Source: Cytophagales bacterium WSM2-2 (lineage in GTDB: Bacteria; Bacteroidota; Bacteroidia; Cytophagales; Cyclobacteriaceae). Taken from it: 64,000 bases of DNA. Both the position numbers and the translations under genes were made by a program. Positions 1-9,012 of this stretch are shown here, one piece after another. Every line of letters begins with the position of its first letter. Position 1 is the stretch's first letter. The stretch is taken from positions 2,530,001 to 2,594,000 of the forward strand of contig BNHL01000001.1 in assembly GCA_015472025.1 (NCBI GenBank), written 5' to 3'. The notes beneath the pieces were generated by a model. The model worked only from the letters and a program-made list of their open reading frames with translations. It was not told the DNA's origin and did not search any database.

Positions 1-1148
<1,148 letters not shown>

Positions 1149-1269
1149 AAACAATTTTACTTATGTGCTTGTTGCACTGAACTACTACTGAAAGCTCAAT
1201 TCTTTTCTCCGGTGTGTTAACGATATGATGGCCTGCCTTCGCTAAAAAGCCTGCGGCAGGTAGAGATCT

Positions 1270-1379
<110 letters not shown>

Positions 1380-1390
1380 AACATTAGAAG

Positions 1391-1424
1391 AACCCTGACA
1401 TGAACTGTCAGGGTTTCTTTTTTT
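1391..1424 (+). terminator. rRNA operon intrinsic terminator
   Basis: A perfect 10-bp stem, AACCCTGACA (1391-1400) with TGTCAGGGTT (1406-1415), has a 5-nt loop and is followed by a T-rich tail. It sits 11 nt after the 5S gene and is a textbook Rho-independent terminator for the rRNA operon. Confidence 0.95.
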
Positions 1425-1435
1425 ATACCTGATCT

Positions 1436-1600
1436 GACTTTGCTAAAACTTCGACAAGACAAAGTCGCGGCCTTGCTTACACGACATCCGGCCAGGGATA
1501 GGAGCGGAAAGCCCGAAGTGGGTGGATCATTGTGCGAGGGCCGGAATTGTAGCAATAGCCCGGCCTGCCCGACAGCGAAGGGGACGACCCCCAAGAAAAT
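1436..1600 (+). other. GC-rich structured intergenic element with internal repeats
   Basis: The stretch between the rRNA terminator and the convergent epimerase gene is much richer in GC than neighbouring spacers and is internally repetitive. A hairpin GACTTTG (1436-1442) / CAAAGTC (1460-1466) comes first. Then come two related units, GGGATAGGAGCGGAAAGCCC (1495-1514) and GGAATTGTAGCAATAGCCCG (1542-1561), followed by a GACAGCGAAGG segment (1571-1581). CCGGCC (1488-1493) can pair with GGCCGG (1539-1544). From memory, similar 'AGCGGAAAGCCC ... AGCGAATAGCCCGG' blocks occur in intergenic DNA of many Bacteroidota, but I know of no assigned function. An open reading frame across it (1440-1700) has no protein-like character. 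It could be a structured RNA, a repeat family or a DNA-binding site. Confidence 0.5.
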
Positions 1601-2002
1601 TTATCTATTCTCCTGGCAGAGTTCCACTAAAACACTATTCGTGGATTTCGGATGTATGAATGCGATTTGTTTGTTATCAGCGCCTGATTTGGGTTGCTGA
1701 TTCAAAAGCGTGAACCCCTTGTCGGTGTATGATTGGATGCTGTGCTCGATGTTGGTAACTTCAAATGCGAGGTGATGAATTCCTTCGCCACGTTTGTCAA
1801 TGAATTTTGCAATCGGAGAATCTGCGTTGGTGGCCTCAAGGAGCTCAATTTTTACCCCGCCGATTTCGAAGAATGAAGTTCTCACGCCTTCACTCGCCAC
1901 CTCTTCAATCTTATAGTGTGATTTACCCAACAGCTTCGCGAAAAGTTTGTTTGACTCTTCGAGATTCTTTACGGCTATGCCGATGTGCTCTAATTTTTCC
2001 AT
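1601..2002 (-). CDS. mce: methylmalonyl-CoA epimerase
   Basis: A VOC-superfamily enzyme that interconverts the (2S) and (2R) forms of methylmalonyl-CoA in the propionyl-CoA/succinyl-CoA route in the cytoplasm. The 133-residue protein starts MEKLEHIGIAVKN. The expected metal ligands are visible: His6 in LEHIGIAV, a His in IHHLAF (76-77) and Glu127 in VELCQE. An upstream in-frame extension of 30 residues is possible, but it is not family-like and would overlap the divergent gene, so the Met at 2002 was chosen. It is divergent from the small protein gene at 2085, with an 82-bp spacer. The gene ends near the structured element that follows the rRNA operon. Length and motifs are normal for the family. 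Confidence 0.9.
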   Translation of the reverse strand: MEKLEHIGIAVKNLEESNKLFAKLLGKSHYKIEEVASEGVRTSFFEIGGVKIELLEATNADSPIAKFIDKRGEGIHHLAFEVTNIEHSIQSYTDKGFTLLNQQPKSGADNKQIAFIHPKSTNSVLVELCQENR

Positions 2003-2084
2003 ACCACTGTTTCCGCTGGTTTTCTTAATTTTGGGAGAAAATTCGGGAAACTTTCCGGGCTTTCCGAAGGTTTTAACTACAGCT

Positions 2085-2507
2085 ATGCCCAAAATTACTT
2101 TAGAAACTGCAAGTGATGCTCATGTGGAAGCGGCCAGAGTGCAGCAACAGATCAAGGACTACCTGGGTTTGCGTACCAGCGACCTGATGTTTGAATTCAG
2201 TAATCACGATGGCAAGGTGAAACTGGATTTGATCACTATCAATCCCAGGCACAACCAGTCCTTCTTGTTCCACTCGGAAACGGGCGCTGACAAGGTGGAT
2301 GCGTTGAAAAAGATGTGGGATTACGTGCAGAATTACAAGGAGAAGGAAAATTCATATACGATTCAATGGAACACCAAAAGTGACAGTGAATTGCATACTT
2401 CGTATTTCAGGGCCGGAAATATCCTGGAGGCGTTGGAGAAATTATATTATGGACGAGACAGGAACACGATTACAGTTTTTAGTGTTGTATTGAATCCGAT
2501 CTCTTAA
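2085..2507 (+). CDS. conserved hypothetical protein (140 aa)
   Basis: A 140-residue soluble protein with no signal peptide or membrane segment, starting MPKITLETASDAHVEAARVQ. It contains a central region with alternating hydrophobic residues and the segment FLFHSETGADKVDALKKMWDY. I do not recognise a domain. The start was set at the ATG at 2085, because the longer reading frame would run antisense into the epimerase gene. Its stop lies 9 bp before the start of the HesB/IscA-type gene on the same strand, so the two are probably cotranscribed. That pairing hints weakly at a housekeeping role, but no function can be read from the sequence. Confidence 0.75.
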   Translation: MPKITLETASDAHVEAARVQQQIKDYLGLRTSDLMFEFSNHDGKVKLDLITINPRHNQSFLFHSETGADKVDALKKMWDYVQNYKEKENSYTIQWNTKSDSELHTSYFRAGNILEALEKLYYGRDRNTITVFSVVLNPIS

Positions 2508-2516
2508 ATCGAAACT

Positions 2517-2843
2517 ATGATCTTAGTAACAGAGAAAGCCAAAGAAAGAATAATGAATCTGCGTTCAGAGGAAGGCAGAACTACTGAGCATAATATTCGT
2601 GTGTCGGTAAAAGGTGGCGGATGCTCAGGACTGATGTATGATTTGGGTTTTGATGATAAAATCAATCCATCCGACCAGATTTTTGAAGATAAAGGAATCA
2701 AAATTCTTGTGGATAAGAAGAGCCTGCTTTATCTGCTAGGCACCACACTTGATTTCACCGATGGACTAAATGGAAAGGGTTTCCAGTTCATCAACCCGAA
2801 TGCTTCGCGCACATGCGGCTGCGGAGAAAGTTTCTCAGTTTAA
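2517..2843 (+). CDS. HesB/IscA-family iron-sulfur cluster assembly protein
   Basis: An A-type carrier protein (IscA/SufA/ErpA family) that delivers or holds [Fe-S] clusters for apoproteins in the cytoplasm. At 108 residues it has the typical length. The three cluster-ligating cysteines are present: Cys36 in GGGCSGLMY, and Cys100 and Cys102 in the C-terminal TCGCGESF motif. Which of the A-type subfamilies it belongs to cannot be decided by eye, so no symbol is given. No suf or isc genes are nearby. It follows the 140-residue unknown protein by 9 bp in a likely two-gene unit and converges on the RidA-family gene. Confidence 0.92.
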   Translation: MILVTEKAKERIMNLRSEEGRTTEHNIRVSVKGGGCSGLMYDLGFDDKINPSDQIFEDKGIKILVDKKSLLYLLGTTLDFTDGLNGKGFQFINPNASRTCGCGESFSV

Positions 2844-2851
2844 TTCAATCC

Positions 2852-3274
2852 TTAAATAGTTGCGATGCACTTTAGCTCGATGGCTATTGGTGTCGGTAGT
2901 GCATTCACTTCAACAGTAGTCCGGCAAGGTTGGGTGGCTTTGTCAGGGAAATACTCCGCATAGATTTTATTGAATATGGCAAAGTCATTTTTCATATTGG
3001 TGAGATAGACTGTTACGTCAACCAGATTTTCCCAACGCGAACCTGAAGCCTCCAAAATAAATTTCACATTTTGAAATACGGAATGGCACTGCTCTTCGAT
3101 ATTGTAACTGGTAATATTCCTGCCTTCATCAAGGGTGACCCCGGGAATTTCTTTTGAACCTTTTTTTCGCGGCCCAACACCGGAAAGAAAAAGTAAGTTA
3201 CCAACTCTCCTCGCATGTGGATATGAACCCACCGGGTCTGGCGCTTTATCTGAAGAAATTATTGTGTTACTCAT
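2852..3274 (-). CDS. RidA-family protein, 2-aminomuconate deaminase-like
   Basis: A YjgF/YER057c/UK114 (RidA) family enamine/imine deaminase of 140 residues. The features VGSYPHARRVGNLLFLSGVG, the segment IEEQCHSVFQNV and the terminal ALPTPIAIELKC are those I associate with the 2-aminomuconate deaminase branch of the kynurenine and nitrobenzoate pathways, more than with generic RidA. The conserved RidA arginine is Arg118 in CRTTVEV. The start MSNTIISSDKAP (3274) was chosen over a 23-residue upstream extension, because that would overlap the preceding gene. It lies 1 bp downstream of the DUF4198 gene and is likely cotranscribed with it. Kynurenine genes lie 36 kb away in this window, which supports but does not prove the assignment. 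A generic RidA role is the alternative. Confidence 0.75.
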   Translation of the reverse strand: MSNTIISSDKAPDPVGSYPHARRVGNLLFLSGVGPRKKGSKEIPGVTLDEGRNITSYNIEEQCHSVFQNVKFILEASGSRWENLVDVTVYLTNMKNDFAIFNKIYAEYFPDKATQPCRTTVEVNALPTPIAIELKCIATI

Positions 3275-3275
3275 A

Positions 3276-4070
3276 TTATTCAATTCCAAAAACCAAACTA
3301 GCCCAGAAACTTTGCCAGTCTGCTTCTGGTTTCTCGGACGCAATCATTCGTACGGTGCTGATCATCCATGGCCCTTTGCTGCTGATAGGAAATTTAATAG
3401 TGCCATCACTTTCCGTGTACGCATTTTGAAGGATTGAATTGTCACCGATTTTGTTCCAAATTTTTACCATTTGGTGCGGCAATGGCTTACCATCGAACAA
3501 CACCAGGCATTGCAGATATTCACCCGTCTTGAGGTTGTAGGGATTTTGAGAAGGGATTATCTCCACACGCATCCCGATTTTCTTTTTGAAAGTGTCATCG
3601 GTTTTATCTCCCGACTGAACCAAAAGCTTTACGTGGCGTGAATAAAACTCTTTTGAGGGTTTATCTAGAGTATTGGACTTCGTGCGAATATCCAGCACAT
3701 TATCCAGGCCATCTTCTTTGAGGTAGTCATTAAATTTAGCGGCATCCAGTTCGATATAAGCAGTATTGCTCTCCATTGTTAGCAAGTGCGTACCGACTTC
3801 TGTGAATTTGAATTTCAATCTGTCTTTTTGGTCGGGCATCACCGATTTTTTCAAGTCGATCACTTTTGCCAAATGATACATGTTCAGTTTTTCAACGCGA
3901 TGCTTCTTCAAGTCCCAAGGTTCTCCTTCAAAGTTCTCACCCACCATGAACTCCACCTTCATCTCTTCTCCGATCTTGTACCTGAACTTTTTTGTCTGCA
4001 TCCAGAATTCGTGTGACTGCACGATTGCAAAGATTAATAAAGCCAATCCGGTTAGTACGATTTTTTTCAT
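3276..4070 (-). CDS. DUF4198-family secreted protein
   Basis: A 264-residue exported protein with an N-terminal signal peptide (MKKIVLTGLALLIFAIVQ) followed at once by SHEFWMQ, the hallmark N-terminus of DUF4198 proteins. These are predicted periplasmic beta-sandwich proteins sometimes annotated as metal-transport accessory factors. The C-terminal region (GKPLPHQMVKIW ... GTIKFPISSKGPWMIS) resembles an Ig-like or carboxypeptidase-regulatory fold. No metal transporter is nearby, so a metal role is not supported by context. It is packed between pepP (5 bp upstream) and the RidA-family gene (1 bp downstream), indicating one minus-strand transcript. Confidence 0.8.
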   Translation of the reverse strand: MKKIVLTGLALLIFAIVQSHEFWMQTKKFRYKIGEEMKVEFMVGENFEGEPWDLKKHRVEKLNMYHLAKVIDLKKSVMPDQKDRLKFKFTEVGTHLLTMESNTAYIELDAAKFNDYLKEDGLDNVLDIRTKSNTLDKPSKEFYSRHVKLLVQSGDKTDDTFKKKIGMRVEIIPSQNPYNLKTGEYLQCLVLFDGKPLPHQMVKIWNKIGDNSILQNAYTESDGTIKFPISSKGPWMISTVRMIASEKPEADWQSFWASLVFGIE

Positions 4071-4075
4071 TATGC

Positions 4076-5371
4076 TTATTGATTCATTAAGGATTCAATT
4101 TCATCTGATTCGATGGGGATGTTTCGCATCAGGTCAAAATTTTCTTTTTCTCCGATCACCACATTGTTTTCCAGGCGAACACCAAAGCCCTCTTCCTTGA
4201 TGTAAATCCCGGGCTCGATCGTCCACACACTTCCCACTTGAACATTGTCGTGCATATTGCCTACATCGTGAACGTCCAGGCCGAGCATATGTGATGTGCC
4301 GTGATAAAAATATTTACGGAAAGCAGGACTGTCCGGATTCTGGTTTTTGATGTCGGTATCAGAAATCAGTTTTAATTTCTTTAACTCTGCTTCCGTGAGT
4401 TTTTCGATTTCCTTTTGGAAGTCGAAGTAAACTACAGAAGGCCGGAGCATTTTAAATGCCTCGCGCTGAATGTGCAACACTGCATTATAGACTTCTTTCT
4501 GTCGTGGTGAGAATTTTCCGTTCACCGGGATTGTCCGGGTGAGGTCGGAGTTGTAGTTCGCATATTCTGCAGCGACATCCAGTAGAATCAATTCTCCGGC
4601 TTTACATTCCTGATTATTTTCAAGATAATGGAGAACAATGTTATTCTTGCCGGAAGCAATAATCGGATTGTATGCAAAGCCTTTTGATCCGTTACAAATG
4701 AATTCGTGAACGTACTCTGCTTCAATTTCATATTCTTTGACTCCAGGCTTGGTGAACTTCAATACTCTACGAAATCCTTTCTCAGTGATATCACATGCCT
4801 TTTGCATCAGGTCGATTTCCTGTTTTTGTTTTACTCTGCGTAGCTTCGACATTACCGGGGCAACTCGCTGGTAGTTGTGCAGGGGATAACGGGTTTTGCA
4901 CCAGTCGATAAAGCGAGCATCACGTGTCTCTACTACGATTTCAGAACGGTAGTGCTCGTTGGTATTCAAATACACAAATTCCACACCACCCATTACAATC
5001 ATGTGATGAAAAGTGGCATCGAAGTCTTCTAGCCACATTACCGTCTCAATACCGGAAATCGCTTTTGCTTCTTCTTTTGTCAGTTTGTGCCCATACCATT
5101 TTTCCAGATGTTCATTGGGTTGGCGCAGAAAAAGAATCTCTCTCTTCTTTTCATCACGGAAGCTTGGGCAAATCAAAAGGATGCTTTCCTCTTGCTCAAT
5201 GCCCGTGAGGTAGAATAAGTCGCTGTTTTGTTTGAACGCCATTGTTCCATCCGCATTGGTTGGCATGGTGTCGTTGGAATTGAACATGGCCAGCGAGCCT
5301 GACTTGAGTTCGCTTACCAATCTTTTTCGGTTGTTGATGAAAAGTTGAGGATCAATGGATGCGTGTCGCAT
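4076..5371 (-). CDS. pepP: Xaa-Pro aminopeptidase (M24B family)
   Basis: A cytoplasmic metallopeptidase that removes N-terminal residues preceding proline. The 431-residue protein has the aminopeptidase P N-terminal domain (residues about 1-160, including LAMFNSNDTMPTNADG) and the pita-bread catalytic domain. Metal ligands are visible: two Asp in ILLDVAAEYANYNSDLTR, His in YHGTSHMLGLDVHD, Glu in TIEPGIYI and Glu in VRLENNVVI. The length matches the family. It is the promoter-proximal gene of a likely three-gene minus-strand unit with the DUF4198 and RidA genes, and it is divergent from the fucosidase across a 40-bp spacer. Confidence 0.93.
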   Translation of the reverse strand: MRHASIDPQLFINNRKRLVSELKSGSLAMFNSNDTMPTNADGTMAFKQNSDLFYLTGIEQEESILLICPSFRDEKKREILFLRQPNEHLEKWYGHKLTKEEAKAISGIETVMWLEDFDATFHHMIVMGGVEFVYLNTNEHYRSEIVVETRDARFIDWCKTRYPLHNYQRVAPVMSKLRRVKQKQEIDLMQKACDITEKGFRRVLKFTKPGVKEYEIEAEYVHEFICNGSKGFAYNPIIASGKNNIVLHYLENNQECKAGELILLDVAAEYANYNSDLTRTIPVNGKFSPRQKEVYNAVLHIQREAFKMLRPSVVYFDFQKEIEKLTEAELKKLKLISDTDIKNQNPDSPAFRKYFYHGTSHMLGLDVHDVGNMHDNVQVGSVWTIEPGIYIKEEGFGVRLENNVVIGEKENFDLMRNIPIESDEIESLMNQ

Positions 5372-5411
5372 AGTAATAATGTATAAATTTCAAGGTCGCC
5401 AAGTTAATTAA

Positions 5412-6743
5412 ATGGATATGAAGAAAATAGAATTTGGATTTCGGAATTTAAGATATGTGACAATTGTCCTTCTCCTCGTTGTTGCCGGCAATTCGAGCGC
5501 CCAGTACAAACCATCGACTGAGAATCTTCAGAACCGGGAATGGTTTCAGCAATCCCGTTTCGGGCTGTTCATTCACTGGGGGGTCTATAGTGTTTTGGGA
5601 GACGGAGAGTGGGTCATGAACAACCAGCGAATTCCAATTTCGACTTATGAAAAACTTCCAGCCTTTTTTAATCCAACCGAATTCAATCCTGCGGAATGGG
5701 TGCAGATGGCAAAAGAGGCAGGCATGAAATATATCACGATCACCAGTAAGCATCACGATGGTTTCGCAATGTGGGATAGCCAGGTTTCCGACTACAACAT
5801 CGTGAAAAAAACACCCTATGGAAAAGATGTTTTGAAAATGCTTGCCGAGGAGTGCAGGAAACAAGGAATCAAATTGTTTTTCTACCATTCACAGCTAGAC
5901 TGGCATCACCCTGATTATTTTCCAAGAGGATTTACAGGAGGAAGCTTTACCGGTCGTAAGGAAGAAGGCGACTTTAACAAATACCTGGATTACATGGATG
6001 CTCAACTGGCAGAACTACTCACTAACTATGGACCGTTGGCTGGAATCTGGTTTGATGGTATGTGGGATAAGGAGAAAGCAGATTGGCGCTTACAGAAAAC
6101 GTACTCACTCATTCATCAGCTTCAGCCGGGTGCGCTCGTAGGAAGCAATCATCACCTCACTCCAATCGGTGGAGAGGATTTTCAAATGTTTGAGAAAGAT
6201 TTGCCGGGACATAATACCACAGGCTTTGCTCCAACGCAAAAAGTAGGAGAGCTGCCTAAGGAAACCTGTGAGACAATCAACAACTCCTGGGGATTCAATC
6301 TGAAGGATGATCATCACAAAAGCAAGAAAGAGTTGATTCAATATTTAGTCAAGGCAGCCGGTTACGGAGCAAACTTTTTATTGAACGTGGGGCCGATGCC
6401 TAACGGGAAAATTCAGCCCGAGCATAAACAAACTCTAAGAGAAGTTGGCGAATGGCTAAAAATTTATGGCGAGACCATTTACGGAACTCAAGGAGGTCCA
6501 CTGACTGCACGAAATTGGGGAGTAACTACTCAAAATGGGAACAAGGTATACTTACACATTTTGAATTGGCAGGATGAAGCATTGATTATCCCCCGGTTGG
6601 AGAAGAAAATTTTATCAGTAAAACTGTTTAAAGAAAAGGCGATTTTGAAATTCAGTGAGAATGAGTTTGGCGTGACTGTGTTGTTGCCAAAATCCTTACA
6701 AAATGAAATTGATACTGTTGTGGAGCTTGAACTAAAAAACTAG
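5412..6743 (+). CDS. secreted alpha-L-fucosidase (GH29)
   Basis: A glycoside hydrolase family 29 enzyme predicted to release terminal alpha-L-fucose, exported by a signal peptide (hydrophobic stretch about residues 14-30 ending GNSSAQ). GH29 signatures are clear: FGLFIHWGVYS (about 50-60), TSKHHDGFAMW (about 111-121) and the nucleophile Asp215 in GIWFDGMWD. The acid/base residue cannot be fixed by eye because it varies in the family. A C-terminal beta-domain follows. At 443 residues it is of normal length. A Met two codons later is an alternative start. It is a single-gene unit that converges on the omega-amidase gene with a 4-bp overlap of the 3' ends. No polysaccharide-utilisation locus surrounds it. 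Confidence 0.93.
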   Translation: MDMKKIEFGFRNLRYVTIVLLLVVAGNSSAQYKPSTENLQNREWFQQSRFGLFIHWGVYSVLGDGEWVMNNQRIPISTYEKLPAFFNPTEFNPAEWVQMAKEAGMKYITITSKHHDGFAMWDSQVSDYNIVKKTPYGKDVLKMLAEECRKQGIKLFFYHSQLDWHHPDYFPRGFTGGSFTGRKEEGDFNKYLDYMDAQLAELLTNYGPLAGIWFDGMWDKEKADWRLQKTYSLIHQLQPGALVGSNHHLTPIGGEDFQMFEKDLPGHNTTGFAPTQKVGELPKETCETINNSWGFNLKDDHHKSKKELIQYLVKAAGYGANFLLNVGPMPNGKIQPEHKQTLREVGEWLKIYGETIYGTQGGPLTARNWGVTTQNGNKVYLHILNWQDEALIIPRLEKKILSVKLFKEKAILKFSENEFGVTVLLPKSLQNEIDTVVELELKN

Positions 6744-7573
6744 CTCAGTCCATTGAGAAAATCACGCTCCTCAAAAATTTCCGACTCGATCGTGAAATCA
6801 TCAGCATCGAGATATGCGGGGAAACGGTCGCGATAAGCTTGCAGTGAGTGAGCGTTGAGTTCGATCGTTTTCGTAGCCTCTACAGTCTCCACTGAAAAAA
6901 TCGGATCTCCTTTTGGGCCGATGATGGCACTGTAGCCATTGTATTCAATTCCATTGCCATCAGATCCCACACGGTTTACGCCTACACAATAACTTAGGTT
7001 TTCGATTGCCCGCGCGCGAAGCAAAGTCTCCCATGCATTAGCACGAACCATTGGCCAATTAGCAACATAAACCAAAAGATCGTAAGAGGGCTTTTTCAGT
7101 GTAGCGTTCCAGCGGTTGCGGCTCCACACTGGGAAACGCAGGTCGTAACAAACCAATGGGCATATCCTCCAGCCTTTCCAATGACCAATGAGCAGACTTT
7201 CGCCTGGGCTATAGACTGAATGCTCTTCCGCCATGCGGAAAAGGTGGCGCTTATCGTAAGTTTTGAAGTTGCCTCCCGGCTCCATCCACAGCAGACGGTT
7301 GTAGTAACGTTCGTGAACGTGTGCAATGAAACTACCCAGGATCAATGCCCCCGTCTGGTCGGCCATCTGTTTCATCCACTTGAAAGTGCGCATATTCATC
7401 ATTTCCCCCAGTTTTTGGGCTTTCATGGTGAATCCGGTGGTAAACATTTCTGGAAGTACGATCACATCAGTCTGGCCTGCTTTCCAGATTTTTTCCTCAA
7501 ACATGGCCAAATTGGCTCCAATGTCCTCCCAATGGATGTCTGACTGGATGATCGTGATTTTTAGGTCCTGCAT
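6740..7573 (-). CDS. omega-amidase, nitrilase superfamily (YafV-type)
   Basis: A carbon-nitrogen hydrolase of 277 residues. The Glu-Lys-Cys triad is present: Glu42 in VLPEMFTTGF, Lys108 in YDKRHLF and Cys142 in VCYDLRFPVW. The overall sequence is that of the YafV/Nit2 omega-amidase group, which hydrolyses 2-oxoglutaramate and 2-oxosuccinamate, the keto-acid products of glutamine and asparagine transaminases, to 2-oxo acid plus ammonia. It lies 93 bp downstream of an aminotransferase of the matching type on the same strand, a pairing that supports the assignment. Cytoplasmic, with no signal peptide. Confidence 0.9.
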   Translation of the reverse strand: MQDLKITIIQSDIHWEDIGANLAMFEEKIWKAGQTDVIVLPEMFTTGFTMKAQKLGEMMNMRTFKWMKQMADQTGALILGSFIAHVHERYYNRLLWMEPGGNFKTYDKRHLFRMAEEHSVYSPGESLLIGHWKGWRICPLVCYDLRFPVWSRNRWNATLKKPSYDLLVYVANWPMVRANAWETLLRARAIENLSYCVGVNRVGSDGNGIEYNGYSAIIGPKGDPIFSVETVEATKTIELNAHSLQAYRDRFPAYLDADDFTIESEIFEERDFLNGLS

Positions 7574-7666
7574 GGCTCTGAAACGGACTGCAAAGAAAAC
7601 AAGTTTTCTTATAAATCCGTACAGCTATTTATTCTGATTTCAGAGGAAAATTTTCGGTGGTCAAAC

Positions 7667-8809
7667 CTAGATTTTGCGCAATATTTCCCCCGCTTTTTGA
7701 AGTGTTCCTTCGCTTTTGGCAAAGCAAAACCGAAGCAGCTTGTTGTCAGTCTGGTCTTTATAGAAAGCCGAAACAGGAATAGGAGCCAGTTTCATCTCCT
7801 TGGTCATCCATTCAGCCATTTCAACATCTGATTTTTTGCCCATGCCCTCAAAGGAAAGGAGTTGGAAATAGCTGCCAAAACAGGGCAGGGGCTTTAACGA
7901 AGAGCCGTTCACTTGTTGCAAGAAGAAATCCCTTTTTTGCTGATAGAATTTCCCCAAATGAAGGTAGTTCTCGGGATCTGCCAGGAACTCGGCCAATGCC
8001 AGCTGCACAGGGGTGTTTACACTGAATGTAATAAACTGGTGTGCCTTGCGGATTTCGCGCGTGATATTTTCCGGAGCTACCGTATACCCAATCTTCCAGC
8101 CGGTAGCATGAAACGTTTTTCCAAAGGAGAAAACAGAAATACTTCGCCTGGCCAGTTCCGGGTATTTCAATACACTTTCGTGCGACTTGCCTTCAAAGAT
8201 GATGCGTTCGTAGACTTCATCACTCAATACCATCAGATTATGTTCGGAGGCCAAGCCCTCAAGTATTTTCAAGTCCGAATGGGTTAATATCGAACCTGCC
8301 GGATTGTGAGGTGTGTTCACCATGATCATTCGGGTTCGCGAAGTGATTTTCTTTTTCACTTCATTCCAGTCGATGGCAAAATCTGGAGGAGAAAGATTGA
8401 CGTGAACCGGCTTTCCTCCATTGAGACGAATGGCGGGATCATACGAATCGTAGGAGGGATCAAAGATGATGACTTCATCATCCTGACGAATTAATCCGGC
8501 GATGGTGGCAAAGATAGCTTCAGTGCCTCCGGCTGTAACCGTTATTTCTGACTCAGAATTAATTTCACGCTGATAGGTTTTGAAAATTACCTCGCTGATC
8601 ATTTTGCGAAGTACGGGCACACCTGGCATTGGCGCATACTGATTATGCCCGCCTTTCATCTGTGCGTGGATCAGGTCAATCAATTTTTCTGAAACAGGAA
8701 AATCAGGAAACCCTTGTGACAAGTTAATGGCATCATGTTCTAGCGCCATTTTTGACATGATACTGAAAATGGAAGTGCCAACTTCGGGAAGGCGGGAAGT
8801 TAAATTCAT
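7667..8809 (-). CDS. pyridoxal-phosphate aminotransferase, methionine/kynurenine (YbdL) type
   Basis: A class I/II aminotransferase of 380 residues. The PLP-binding lysine is Lys231 in SFGKTFHATGWKIGY, with NTPHNPAG (165-172) and SDEVYE (about 196-201) as further fold-type I motifs and NLSQGFPDFP near the N-terminus. This pattern fits YbdL and glutamine transaminase K/kynurenine aminotransferases, which use methionine, glutamine and aromatic amino acids. With the omega-amidase downstream it would form a glutamine transaminase-omega-amidase couple, for example in methionine salvage. Its ATG overlaps the hicA stop (ATGA at 8806-8809), which implies translational coupling to the toxin-antitoxin pair. 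The precise amino donor is not determined by sequence. Confidence 0.9.
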   Translation of the reverse strand: MNLTSRLPEVGTSIFSIMSKMALEHDAINLSQGFPDFPVSEKLIDLIHAQMKGGHNQYAPMPGVPVLRKMISEVIFKTYQREINSESEITVTAGGTEAIFATIAGLIRQDDEVIIFDPSYDSYDPAIRLNGGKPVHVNLSPPDFAIDWNEVKKKITSRTRMIMVNTPHNPAGSILTHSDLKILEGLASEHNLMVLSDEVYERIIFEGKSHESVLKYPELARRSISVFSFGKTFHATGWKIGYTVAPENITREIRKAHQFITFSVNTPVQLALAEFLADPENYLHLGKFYQQKRDFFLQQVNGSSLKPLPCFGSYFQLLSFEGMGKKSDVEMAEWMTKEMKLAPIPVSAFYKDQTDNKLLRFCFAKSEGTLQKAGEILRKI

Positions 8810-9012
8810 TTGAGTTGGTTTTTATCGATTCCGGCTTGCTTCAAAATTCCGAAGTATGTGCCTTTAGGTAAATCCTTGTTCCCGTGGATTGGAACGACTA
8901 CGATTTTCCCCGATTGCTTATTCTGAAATAAATGGTGACTGCCTTTAGACCTTTTAAATTCAAAACCATGATCGGAAAGAATTTTGGTTAAGTCTTTAGC
9001 TGAGAAACTCAA
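8806..9012 (-). CDS. hicA: HicA-family toxin (mRNA interferase)
   Basis: A 68-residue HicA protein, the ribosome-independent mRNA-cleaving toxin of type II HicBA modules, with a double-stranded-RNA-binding-like fold. The conserved GSHHLF motif carries the catalytic His (Gly24-Ser25-His26) and is followed by VVPIHGNKDLPKGT and a C-terminal LKQAGID segment, all typical. The only plausible start is a TTG at 9012, which overlaps the hicB stop (TTGA). The stop overlaps the ATG of the aminotransferase gene. No frameshift or missing residue is seen, so the toxin looks intact. Confidence 0.92.
   Translation of the reverse strand: MSFSAKDLTKILSDHGFEFKRSKGSHHLFQNKQSGKIVVVPIHGNKDLPKGTYFGILKQAGIDKNQLK

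Noticed and set aside
1149..1269. tRNA gene between 23S and 5S rRNA
   Set aside because: No cloverleaf or TTCRANY-type T-loop is visible in the 120-bp spacer.
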